Shown here piece after piece: positions 33,805 through 43,420 of a DNA stretch of 64,000 nt. Every line of letters starts with the position of its first letter. Within the stretch, counting starts at the first letter, position 1. The stretch is from contig JAHLJT010000631.1 in the NCBI GenBank assembly GCA_031308135.1, forward strand, positions 29,036,271-29,100,270, written 5' to 3'. Made by a program: the position numbers and the translations under genes. The stretch comes from Acheta domesticus (taxonomy: Eukaryota > Arthropoda > Insecta > Orthoptera > Gryllidae). A model generated the notes under the pieces. That model was not told where the DNA came from. It saw only the letters and a list, made by a program, of their open reading frames with translations, and ran no database searches.

Positions 33805-34115
33805 ATCGGCCACGTGAATTGGACCACGCGTGTATGCATACTGCTTCCACCGGGGCTCAATTTCTCGGTAGCGGGTGCCTGTCATGTTTATTAAGGAATC
33901 AGCATTTAGCTAGATCCTATTTTTATCCCCCACGTTTGTTTGTCCTGGGGGTATGGAAGATGAAATAATCATGATAACGAGGGATGAAAGGACGACACAC
34001 ACATAAGGACAAACAAACACACCCATGCCCGAGGCGGGACTCAAACCCGCGATCCATCTGTCCGATATCGCCACGGCACTACTGCTTTAGCGATCTCGGC
34101 TATTCGGACCGGCTC
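33805..34115 (-). mobile_element. SINE family 1 head with an alternative 3' module (1b)
   Basis: The head half (CATGCCCGAGGCGGGACTCA, B box near 34038-34048, minus strand) is family 1. The 3' half (TAGATCCTATTTTTATCCCC, AGGAATCAGCATTTAGC) is not, but matches 39.6 kb. It seems to be a composite SINE made of one tRNA head and a different tail. Confidence 0.65.
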
Positions 34116-34429
34116 AATTCCTATTCTATTGATATTTCTTTACTAATGTCCATTTTTGACTCCGTTTTCTCTTCCCATGCTTCTATTTTCCAATTTACCT
34201 CCGCGTTTTAATTTTTTTAATTTATTTTTTTTGATCGACTGTACCATCCTTGTTCCCTGCATTATTCAGAGCAGACCTTCCCCCACCCCAGATCTACCTC
34301 CACCTCGGCTTCCTACACCATAACAATCCCCACGTCATCGCCTTCTCTTCGTCGTTCTCCATTCCCCCTCCTCAGCCGTAGCTTTTGACGCCCTGCCGTT
34401 CGCTCCACCTGATCCCTGCTGCCTTCACG

Positions 34430-34640
34430 GGCATCGCTCGCCTCCGCCCCGCTCCAGCTCCAGCGTGTGCCGCGGCGCGGGCGCAGGCACCCAGCGGTTA
34501 CTTAAATGCTGGGCAAGGCCTCGCCCGCGCCGCTCGTAAATAGAGGCGGGTTACGCGGCGCGCGATGCGATCACGCGGGCCGGGGCTCTTGTTTCAGCCG
34601 CGCGCGCGTGAATAACGAGGCGCGGTGACGTCGAAACAGC
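34430..34640. promoter_or_regulatory. GC-rich island
   Basis: CpG-rich, with GCGCGC runs and a CRE-like GGTGACGTCG near 34624-34633. AT cores CGTAAATAGAGG and GTGAATAACG are embedded. No coding evidence. Confidence 0.3.
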
Positions 34641-37199
34641 GTCTAATGTAGGAACCGCTGGCTCACGTAATGACCTTTGAAACGGGAGCAAACGTAATAT
34701 GTGAGACTCGTCCGAAAGAATGAGAAAGTCGCGTGTGTCATGATGATGGGTTTTCCGGTAAGTAAATTAAGTTGACGTTCCCTTTCGTCTCGGTTAAATA
34801 CTACGCGGATCTTCATTTGCAAACTGGCTAATTTCGCTTGGAACACCCTGTTTGTTGGTGTAAGAAGCTACCACTATGTAATGGCGGCTCTTCATGATGT
34901 CTGCCGTTAGTATCACGAGTGTTTTTGTTATGTTTGTTGTTTCCGAAAATACTACTCAGAAATGAAAGGTAGTAAACCCCAAATCTTCACCAACATGCCG
35001 CGTCAAAAAATATCTAAAGAAATCCATTACCAAACACTTCTTACAAAAGTTCGTTTTTCGATTAAACTTCATTTCATGCAGATCTTTTAAATATATGATT
35101 TTCTCGCTACGGAGTAGAGAGTTAAATAAGACTGCAAAAAAAACGGCGAATTTTTGTCAGAAAAACTATTACAGGGCCCTGGCAACGGCAAAAAGAATAA
35201 ATCCAGTTGTTAAATTTAGAAAAAAAAATCTCCATGACGTGATGTAGCCATAATCCTAATTTTTCGAAAATTGCAAAAGTTCGACATTTTTTGGGGCGTG
35301 TTCCTACAACTAAAATATTAAAGGTAGAGATTTTTCTCTTAACGGAATCTGTTCCTTAAAAATATATTTTGAAAGAAGGTCATGTACCATTCTTAGAAAA
35401 TTTGAGTAGTTTTTGCATAATTTTGCGTGAAAATACGGGCGGGAGAGTACGTGCTGTTTTGGCACTATTTTTTTACGATGCCAGAAATTCTCAGAAACCA
35501 ATCTTACGTCAGAAATGGAGAAAAATGTGAACAATCCATGCTTCAAAATACTATTTTTCACAAAAGCAAAGCAATTTGACTTGCGTGTCCATCTGCGTCA
35601 AATATTACGTTTATCTTCCTAACCAATCTCAATATTTTTGCTCGCAATATACGAGGGCACTGTGGTTAAAACGTTATAGCTGAGAACTTACGGCCAGCCG
35701 TTCAAAATAATTGTAGCGGTAAATATCACGAGAAAATGTCACTCTGTCAATATTGATGACAGTGGTTGTTGTAAAATGCGTCAGTTTTATGCCATTGCTA
35801 TTTTGCGTGGCTCGTAAGGTTTACCTGGAAGCTTCACGTATATTTCTTTCGTTTACTTTCCCTTCACGTCAAATTTAATCACACACCAGTAATTTTGCTG
35901 AAACGAAATGAAGGAAACAAGCTCGTAGAAATCTTACATGTAGCCTCTAGAAAGCTTTTCAACCCTGTCATTATAACACGCCTATATTTTGACGGAAAGT
36001 TTATAAGAATATTTGACGTTAGAATTTGGCGTCAGAGAACTGTCTCAAAATGGGATTTAAGATAAAATATTTGCTTCAAAATACATAATATTAAATGGCT
36101 GCAAAATAAAAATAATTGGAGTCATGGAGAAGAAAGCATTTGTAACCAACTGAAAGCGATCGCACTCATACCATAATTAACGAACATGCAACTCTATTGC
36201 TAATTAGTTCTTCTCTACCTTGTTCACTGACATCCTGTTAATAAGAGAAACGCATTCCAATCCTGTACGATGGTAAGACGAATCAAATCAGAGATATCTC
36301 TTGCGTAACCAAACAATAGACTAATTATAATTTAATAAATTAAAACAATAGAACAGTCATTATTGAATAACAGGAAACAGAAACGGCGAGTTCGAACAAA
36401 TGTGCGAGTAATAAACGTCTTCATCTAAAGTTATTCGGAGAGTTGTAAATCGATTACTCGCACTTATTAGTCTTATTTTCCGACGAAGAAATTTGCAAGA
36501 AGTATTTTCATTGTTTGAAAAAATTACTCACTTAATCTGGAATTAATTCACCCTACGCTAACGCTGCTCATAAGAAACAATAAAATGTTCTTTCTACTTC
36601 ATGTTCATTTTCTTCACTTCCGAAGAGAGAATGTGAATCTCTTGGCTCTGGATATTAAAATTTACACTAAATTCTTCTCAAATAATTGCCTCTTCAATAC
36701 AGCGATGCTGGTTATAACAAAAGAATCATATAAAACGTACTTCCATGCTTCCATTACAACTTTGTAATTTTCATCGAATTCTTGACACTATTAGCCAATG
36801 TATGATAATGAGGTGGTATTAACTGTCAATAATAAGAGGACGAACTAATTCTCAGAATAAAGATAGAAGACTAAAATCCGTTTCTGCGTGAATTCTTCGT
36901 TCAACAATGAACACGTACTACGTTAAGAGCAACGAGACGGCACGTCTGCATTCCATGCACTTACCAACTCGACTTCAATGTAATTCCTTTTAAGATGAAC
37001 GTGATTATATCAAAAACTCCCAAAGGAGAAACCAGATCTAAATTTACTACCACTGTACTCTCATTACAGACCACACATTAGAAATCGAGTTCAGAACTCC
37101 CAAACACCCCGAGGTTACCTAGACCCGGCACTGAACCAAACCCAGCCTGCTCGAACGCCCACCATTTACCTCTCTCTGTCCGGTTTCTATAGTCTTCGC
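34641..37199. other. AT-rich intergenic stretch
   Basis: No gene or repeat family recognised over about 2.5 kb. AACACCCTGTTTGTTGG at about 34840 resembles a mariner-type end. Confidence 0.4.
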
Positions 37200-37510
37200 T
37201 CGCCCTGTGTGTTTAGCCCATTAATCACCAGGCGGCGCGCGCGGCGGCGGCGGCGGCGTGGTCGCGGGGCGCGTTCGCCGATCTCGCGGCCCTTTCCGGT
37301 TTCTAATTTCCTCTCGGACGGCGGGCAGGCGAGCGACGTAAATTGAAAACAAGCTGCGTCCAGCAGGCGGACGGCGGCATTCTAATGCGGAGGCGCTCGA
37401 GGCCGCATTTCACCGACAGCGCGGACGGGAGGCGCGGACGGGCGCGGGCGCCGCCACAGCAGCGCCGGCGATGGAGGCGGCGGCGCCGGTAAAAGTGGAG
37501 GAGGTGGAAG
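37200..37510. promoter_or_regulatory. GC-rich island with AT homeodomain-like cores
   Basis: CpG-rich, with (GCG)n near 37240. CCCATTAATCACC at about 37208 and CGTAAATTGAAAAC near 37338 are embedded. It may be an enhancer or promoter. No coding evidence. Confidence 0.3.
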
Positions 37511-37526
37511 CAACACCAGTTGAATT

Positions 37527-37775
37527 TTTTTTATTTATTTGGTCAAAAAACAGTAAAAACTGTATATGACGTGTGGGGAAAGAGATTATCTGCGCACATT
37601 TTCTTGAGGCCCAGAATAAATTTTTTAAAAAAAGCAGCATTTGAAAAACTAGAAACAAGAATTTAGAAAATAATTATTATTTTAAAAAATTAAAAAATTG
37701 AAAAATGTTTGTTCCTGAGTTATATAAAATCAATTTCAACAGTAAATGAACTAACTGCTGATTTGATTTTTCTGC
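37527..37775 (+). repeat. dispersed AT-rich repeat R5, copy c
   Basis: Same orientation and text order as 3566-3800 (CAGTAAAAACTGTATATGAC, GAGATTATCTGCGCACATTT, CTTGAGGCCCAGAAT, GAGTTATATAAAATCAATTT). It inserts immediately after the GC-rich island. Confidence 0.7.
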
Positions 37776-37987
37776 ATTGCTAACAAAATAGTAATGAACA
37801 TCAGTTCTACTCCTACCATTACAAGCAAAAGGAGTGCTCAACAAAATGTGCGCACAGTGAAGCTATATTTACGTCCAGAAGCGAAACAAGGAGCCATCTC
37901 AGCATTTGCTTAATCGATCAGGGAAACTGGACAAAACCCTGATCGAGATGGGGGTCATTTGCCGGTGGTACAGAGTAGACACCCTCA

Positions 37988-38357
37988 CAGTGGCGTAGCT
38001 AGGTGGGGGTAGGGGGGCGGTCTGCCCCGGGTGACACCTATTAGAAAATTTTATAGTTATAAGAATTATATAATTTTAATGATTTATTTAAAAATAATAT
38101 TTTTATAAAAACATTCACTTGTTAATTAGTTATACCTCGTTTTAGATTATTTACATAACAATTAAATTTCAATTATTCTGAATTAAATGCAGTTTTTTAA
38201 TATATCATAAATAAATGTCATGTGCAAATATATTTTATTAAATAATTTATAAATTATTCATTAATAGTTGTTTTTAATTTATGGGGGGATTTAATTTATG
38301 GAGGGGGTGACACCATTAGTTTTGCCCCGGGTGATATCAACTGAAGCTATGCCACTA
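37988..38357. mobile_element. hAT-type MITE with CAGTGGCGTAGCTA ends, second copy
   Basis: It starts CAGTGGCGTAGCTAGGT and ends with GAAGCTATGCCACTA, with GGGTGACACC phrases near both ends as in the 27683 copy. The flanks CACCCTCA and CATCTTCG match at only 5 of 8, so the duplication has decayed or the right end is imprecise. Confidence 0.7.
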
Positions 38358-38597
38358 CATCTTCGTCCTTCAATGGATAACAACTATCCGAGTCTCCTGC
38401 CCTTCCTGGAATGGTGAATGTATTTATGGAATGAATATAATGTAGACACGAATACCAATAGAGAACTTTAAATAAAAAGTGTGGACAGAGCAACGCTTCG
38501 AATCAGCTTTGTTCACATATTTTGTTGTAATAATTTGTTTTTGTTGTGTTTTTTTCTAGTAATTTTCATGCAGTAACGAGAATTTGAATATAGTGAT

Positions 38598-38945
38598 GCG
38601 GCGTCGGTGGTGTAATGGCTAGCGTATCGGACTATTATAGCTTCGCGGATTCAAACCCGATCGAAGTCGTGAATTTTCTGAGGGCGAAAAATCCTTCGTA
38701 CGGCTTCCTTTGGAGGGGAAGTAAAGCCGACTCTCACATGTTGGTATATTTACTGCACTTAAAAGATCTTCAAGCCTAAATAAAGCCTCTGAGCTAAATT
38801 CAAATTCACCTGTTTCGTCGCCCAAGTAATACTTTCTTTCTCCCCTAGTTGGTGAAAGGAGCGTAGCAAAATTTGCGTCAAACGGAAGAGCAGGTCTCAT
38901 GGCCTGAGTCTCGCCACGTAAAATACGGCATAAATTCAATTCAAT
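38598..38945 (+). mobile_element. SINE family 3, best-preserved head
   Basis: The head reads GTCGGTGGTGTAATGGCTAG (A box TGGTGTAATGG at 38608-38618) and GATTCAAACCC (B box, 38648-38658), very tRNA-like. The body matches 1051-1432 and the end is CTCGCCACGTAAAATACGGC. No clear target duplication was found. Confidence 0.8.
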
Positions 38946-39463
38946 GCATTTTTTATGAAAAGTGTTCGTGGAAATTGTAATGTGTGTGTGTGAGAGAGAG
39001 ATGTTTGTAATTAGGGTAGTGCAAGTAGTGGAGGTACCTGACGAGAGAATGGTAGCGTAGAGAATGCTATGGGGTAGTGTCGGGGGCAAAGCGGATGACG
39101 TTACAGGTGATACTACCGTTATGATGGCGACTGCGGAAGTGACAGTGATAGTGGCAGTTGTTGTTTCAGATGGTATCGTGATTTTCTTGGTCGTGGAGGT
39201 CGCGGATGAGGTCAGATAATGGTGATACTTGTGGTCGTGAAGGTCATATTGATGTAGATCGCTTGATCGTGATCATGGTCTTGGTCATGGTTAGTGGATG
39301 GCGACTGGTGGTAGAAGTGGTGGCGGGAAAGTTGCGTTGGCCAGGGCGATGTTGTCAACGATAGCGAACGCGATAGAAGTGAAAAGCAGACACCTTCCAA
39401 CGCAACCCGTGTTCAGATATTTTATAACATCATTTTGGTTCCTTAAAATCTCTCATCCTATTT
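38946..39463. other. low-complexity GT/GAT-rich stretch
   Basis: The plus strand is rich in GTGGTG- and GATGGT-like simple sequence. Open frames follow from that composition. No gene recognised. Confidence 0.3.
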
Positions 39464-39468
39464 ATTAA

Positions 39469-39517
<49 letters not shown>

Positions 39518-39518
39518 T
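39464..39518 (+). repeat. (ATT)n microsatellite
   Basis: Uninterrupted trinucleotide tract. It directly borders the next SINE and is probably that SINE's tail, (AAT)n on the minus strand. Confidence 0.9.
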
Positions 39519-39728
39519 GTTCGCTGATAGGCCATCTCGGACCCCGCAAACATGCACCTGCACTTACCGGGACTCAGTATCATTTCATCTCGGTGCCACG
39601 TGCATGTGATTCATCAGGGGATCAGCATTAGGCTGAATCCGATTTTTATCCCCTAGGGTTTTAGTCCTGGAGATCCCTGAGATCGCCATGGCACTACTGT
39701 CTTAGCAATCTTGGCTATTGGAACCGGC
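39519..39728 (-). mobile_element. SINE 1b, second copy with (AAT)n tail
   Basis: The head (minus strand: CAATAGCCAAGATTGCTAAG, ACAGTAGTGCCATGG) is family-1-like. The 3' module GGGGATCAGCATTAGGCTGA with ATCCGATTTTTATCCCC matches the composite at 33.9 kb. The B-box part is lost. (ATT)n sits on both sides (39464-39518 and about 39731-39787). Confidence 0.6.
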
Positions 39729-40047
39729 GTATTATTATTATTATTTATTATTATTATTATTATTATTATTTATTATTATTATTATTAATATCATCGGTAT
39801 TGTCTTAACAATTTCCTCAGATGCCTGAGTGTCGTGACAGGACAATATCTAAATAACCAACAACAAAAGTTGTCTCCCTTCTAACTGATATCAGCATAAT
39901 TTCTCCACGTACAATACGCAAGATCCTAAAATAACCCAACATGACGAGAGACGAAGAGAATTTTGACGACGACTGAGGCAGCGAGATTGGCAGCGAAAGG
40001 CAGCGTCCAGGAGCTCTGCCAACGACAACAACGGTGCTGAAACTAGC

Positions 40048-40177
40048 GTTTTTTGCCACCTCGAACGTTAAGCACTATCCATCTTCTGCTCATGTGCAGT
40101 CCCAGTTGCGCATCACTTCAGAGCATCTGCACTTGCAGAGAAGATCGACAGTGCGTAACGTTGGAGGTGTCAAAAAC
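40048..40177. repeat. fold-back repeat, unit 1
   Basis: GTTTTTTGCCACCTCGAACG at the left is mirrored at the right by CGTTGGAGGTGTCAAAAAC. CTTCTGCTCATGTGCAG and CTTGCAGAGAAG lie inward. It is a small TIR element closely related to unit 2. Confidence 0.65.
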
Positions 40178-40178
40178 T

Positions 40179-40360
40179 AGAGAGTTTTCGCACCATCGAA
40201 CGTTAAGTACTATCAATCTTCTGCTCATGCGCAGTTCAAGTTTCGTATCACTTTAGTGCATCTGCGCATGCGCAGAAGATCGATAGTGCGTAACTTTAGT
40301 GCATCTGCGTATGCGCAGAAGATTGACAGTGCTTCACATTCGAGGGTGCAAAAACTCTCT
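40179..40360. repeat. fold-back repeat, unit 2, carrying NRF1/ewg-type palindromes
   Basis: AGAGAGTTTTCGCACCATCG at the left mirrors CGAGGGTGCAAAAACTCTCT at the right (29-bp arms with few mismatches). Inside is TGCGCATGCGCA at 40263-40274, a perfect NRF1/erect-wing-type palindrome, and TGCGTATGCGCA at 40306-40317. A half-site-like CTCATGCGCAG is at 40224-40234. CTTTAGTGCATCTGCG recurs in tandem. It directly abuts a CpG island. Confidence 0.65.
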
Positions 40361-40369
40361 ACTCTCTAC

Positions 40370-40502
40370 TGAGCGAGCAGGAGGAGTCCGGTCAGCGGCG
40401 ACGGATATCGAGAGCAGCGCGCCGCCGCGGCGCGGCGCGGCGCGTCGACGACCGTGGCAGCGACGACATTGGCAGTGGCAATGGCAGCGGCGTTGCGCCG
40501 GC

Positions 40503-40580
<78 letters not shown>

Positions 40581-40860
40581 TCTGCGGTTTCTCGCTGGCC
40601 GTCAGCGCGGCGCGGCGCGGCGGGGGCGGGACGGGTGGGGGCGGAGAAGTAAGCGATTGTGTGTGAAAGTCCGCGACGGAGGGACAGCACGGCGAGGCGT
40701 GGAGCGGAGCGGAGCGTGGGGCGCGGGGCGGGGAGGCCGTCCGGAAGAGACTGACCGCGCGCGGCCCACGCGCCGCACGGCGTCTCTCGCTTGTCTTCGC
40801 GTCGAAGCCACAGCTCGTGCTTCCTGCTGGCATTTGTCTTTTCGGTTGCGTCTTCGCGCG
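40370..40860 (+). promoter_or_regulatory. CpG island with CGG tract, candidate promoter
   Basis: Dense CpG over about 490 bp, with a (CGG)n tract inside. GGAGAAGTAAGCG at about 40643 offers a GTAAGC donor-like site. Frames in all phases are open and give poly-Ala, poly-Gly or poly-Pro, and none is credible as protein. With the NRF1-type sites just upstream, a promoter is plausible. Confidence 0.4.
40504..40580 (+). repeat. (CGG)n trinucleotide tract, about 26 units
   Basis: Uninterrupted CGG from 40504 to 40580. It encodes homopolymers in every frame and sits within a CpG island. Confidence 0.95.
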
Positions 40861-41480
40861 CAGCTCTCGTCGCTGTCCACGTGCGCTTGTGTTCTTCAGC
40901 CATCCCGCCTCATCCTTCTTCTTGCATAGGGCTATATTTTGACCTTTCGCGCCAAGGTTTCTTATTTACTTTCTACAATTCGTAATACTGATGTAATTTT
41001 CTTTTCGAGTGCGTTTTCGATTGCATGCAACTCTTCTCACTTCCACGTGCGCTTATATTCGTAAGTCATTCTGCCTCATCCTTCTTCCGTACAGCTATAT
41101 TTTGACCTTCGTGTTGTGTTCCTTATTTACTTTCTCTCTACAGTTCGTAATACTAATGGAATTGTCTTTTGGCATTCGATTGCGTCTTCGATTGCATGCA
41201 ACTCTTCTCACTTCCACTTATATTGGCTTATATTCGTAAGTCATCCTGTCTCATCATTATTGCATACAGCTGTATTTTGACCTTCGCGTTATGTTCCTTA
41301 TTTACTTTCTCTCTACAGTTCGTAATACTGATGGAATTGTCTTTTCGATTATGTCTTCGATTGCAAGCAACTCTTCTCACTTCCACTTATATTCGCTTAT
41401 ATTCGTAAGTCATCCTGCCTCATCCTTATTGTATACAGTTGTATTTCCTTCTCGCTATGTTCCTTTCTTTTGTACTTTCT
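40825..41480 (+). repeat. tandem array of about four 165-175-bp units
   Basis: The anchor GTAAGTCAT falls at 41061, 41236 and 41405 (spacing 175 and 169), with an older unit at about 40895. The anchor TTCGTAATACT falls at about 40979, 41144 and 41319. Shared text includes GCAACTCTTCTCACTTCCAC and TTATTTACTTTCTCTCTACAG. Each unit carries a strong acceptor-like CTCTCTACAG followed 86-92 bp later by a donor-like GTAAGT. Confidence 0.85.
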
Positions 41481-42190
41481 CCGTACCTAGTTTCAGTACA
41501 GTTAGACTAACTGTTACGCAACCTCGCGACTTCTAAAAAATATATATTGCAATTGGTATTTTTGGAGGATTCCTTCTCGATACCCTAAACCCGTAGTTCG
41601 TCAGTCATCCCTCGTCCACATCTCGTCTTCTTGTAAACCTTGCGTATGTTTTTCCTTGTTTACTTTCTCCGTGTTGCTTAGAAAAAGGTCACGCAAAACT
41701 AACAGGAATGCAACACATAAATAATAAAGAAACATTCGATTGTTTCTTCGCGGGCTTTTCTCATTTCCTCATCCACCTATCACCCCATCTCGTCCTTCTG
41801 GCATGCTGCATATTTCGCCTGTTTCTTTCTCATCTACTTTCTCCACGTGCTTTAGTTCCTGTCTCTTGTAACTAACCGGAGCGCAATGCTGCAACTCGTA
41901 AGAAAATATAATAAATCACAGAGTGCCTGTGTCAGAGATAAGATTTACTTTATCGTTTTTCTCATTATCGTTGACACAGTGGAAGTAAGTTGCTTAACAA
42001 GATTTCAGTCAAATGTCTAATCGGTCTCCAGTACATTTCACTACCGGAGGAGCATAATTGATCGAAATGCATTACATCGACAGTCTATCCAAAGAAGCGA
42101 GAATGATTCTTTGGAAACCCAACCCTAAGAGATGTTTCCTTGTTTAACAGTGTAGTAGAAAATAATACGTATGCACCAAGAACGTTATAA
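41481..42190. other. pyrimidine-rich and AT-rich spacer
   Basis: Looser relatives of the tandem units may continue to about 41850 (CGTCAGTCATCC, TTGTTTACTTTCTCC, CATCTACTTTCTCCACGTGC). No gene seen. Confidence 0.35.
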
Positions 42191-42254
42191 GGATTCTAAT
42201 GATCGAGTGGGCCAAAGGGCCTTGGACTTTTTGTCGCCCGAGATTATTAGAACC
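42191..42254. ncRNA. imperfect hairpin, miRNA-precursor-like
   Basis: GGATTCTAATGATC can pair with GATTATTAGAACC at the other end (about 13 pairs with one bulge). After a small internal loop, GGGC pairs with GCCC. The loop is about 20 nt. The size fits a miRNA precursor, but a chance or repeat-derived hairpin is equally possible. Confidence 0.2.
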
Positions 42255-43014
42255 AATTAAGGTCCGCGGTACATACATTATTTTATTTTTTACCTAATTT
42301 TAATTATTCTTACTTACTAATTAATTAACTAGTTGTTAACTTGATTCGGTTTGTCATTTCATATTACCCTCCCATAATTCCCTTTCATAATTCCCTCCGT
42401 AAGAGAACATGAAGCAACATTCAACTGTTTTCATATGTCCCTCGTCGCCATGATCCTCTCAATTCAGGTATGTTATGCAGAGAATAACGAGCTCCGAATC
42501 GAAGGCAATAACAAGCTAAAGAGTGTCAGTAAAAAATAAAAATTATACTCTACCACAATATAAAAACCTTTGCCGACTATTTAGATGCCATTTTCTGATC
42601 GAATCAGTTCATTTTCACCATACTAGAACCATTTTCATGTAAGCAATTAATCACTTTTTATTACATAAATAGTTTTTTGTTTCAGATTGTGTTCAATGAA
42701 AGTTTTTAATAATATCCTTATCCATTGTTTATTTCCCCACACAGTCTTGTTGCTCACAAATTACATCACGAAAGTTTTGTTCTGCACATCTTTACTTTAA
42801 CAAAACGAACTTTTCCTCTGAACTCTCCCGTCGTCCGAGAAGAAGCAACCTATCCACTCGAGTCGTGTGTTTACAGCGGCCTAAGTAGATGTAAAACTCG
42901 GGCGAACGTCTGAGCCAAGCGGTTCGACACCTGCGAGCATTTTGTGAGGCTAAAATCTGACGAGAACGAGCTGCTTCAAACTCTCTGCACAAACTGCGCG
43001 CTGAGACCCGGATC
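42255..43014. other. AT-rich spacer
   Basis: AT-rich in the left part and of average composition near 42800-43010. No gene recognised. Confidence 0.35.
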
Positions 43015-43420
43015 CAGGGTTGCCAAATCTACACGGAATTATCCGACGTACAAAGATGAAAAGCCGCATAATTCGGCCAAATATTAAATAAAATATTCGG
43101 CCAAGTATTAGATAAAAAACGAATAAAAAATATCACGACATAACCCCATTTGGGAACATTTCGTAATAGCTGAAAGTTCACAAGTTTATAAGTAAATACT
43201 CGTGTGCATGAAGTGTATTCGTACCTTTTAGAAGACATGAACACGAAAGTGTTTTATGTAAGTATAACGAATGATTCAGGGGGAAAAGTAAACTCTGACA
43301 ATTCACCCAGTAACCAACGAATCCAGAGGCAGACTCTGTTTGGTGGAATTCCGCTGAATTCGTTTTCTCCCCGAGAGCTGTGGAATTTTTCCATCCAGTG
43401 GCCGAAATATGGCATCCCTG
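43015..43420. mobile_element. hAT-type MITE with CAGGG(T/A)TGCCA ends
   Basis: It starts CAGGGTTGCCAAATC and ends with ATATGGCATCCCTG (inverse CAGGGATGCCATAT). The flanks CCCGGATC (43007-43014) and CGCGGGTC (43421-43428) match at 6 of 8. The ends resemble those of the 10221 element, but the insides do not match. Non-coding. Confidence 0.65.

Noticed and set aside
40334..40903. Poly-Ala, poly-Pro and poly-Gly frames of 70-189 codons
   Set aside because: They come from the CGG tract and the CpG island, and no frame is favoured.
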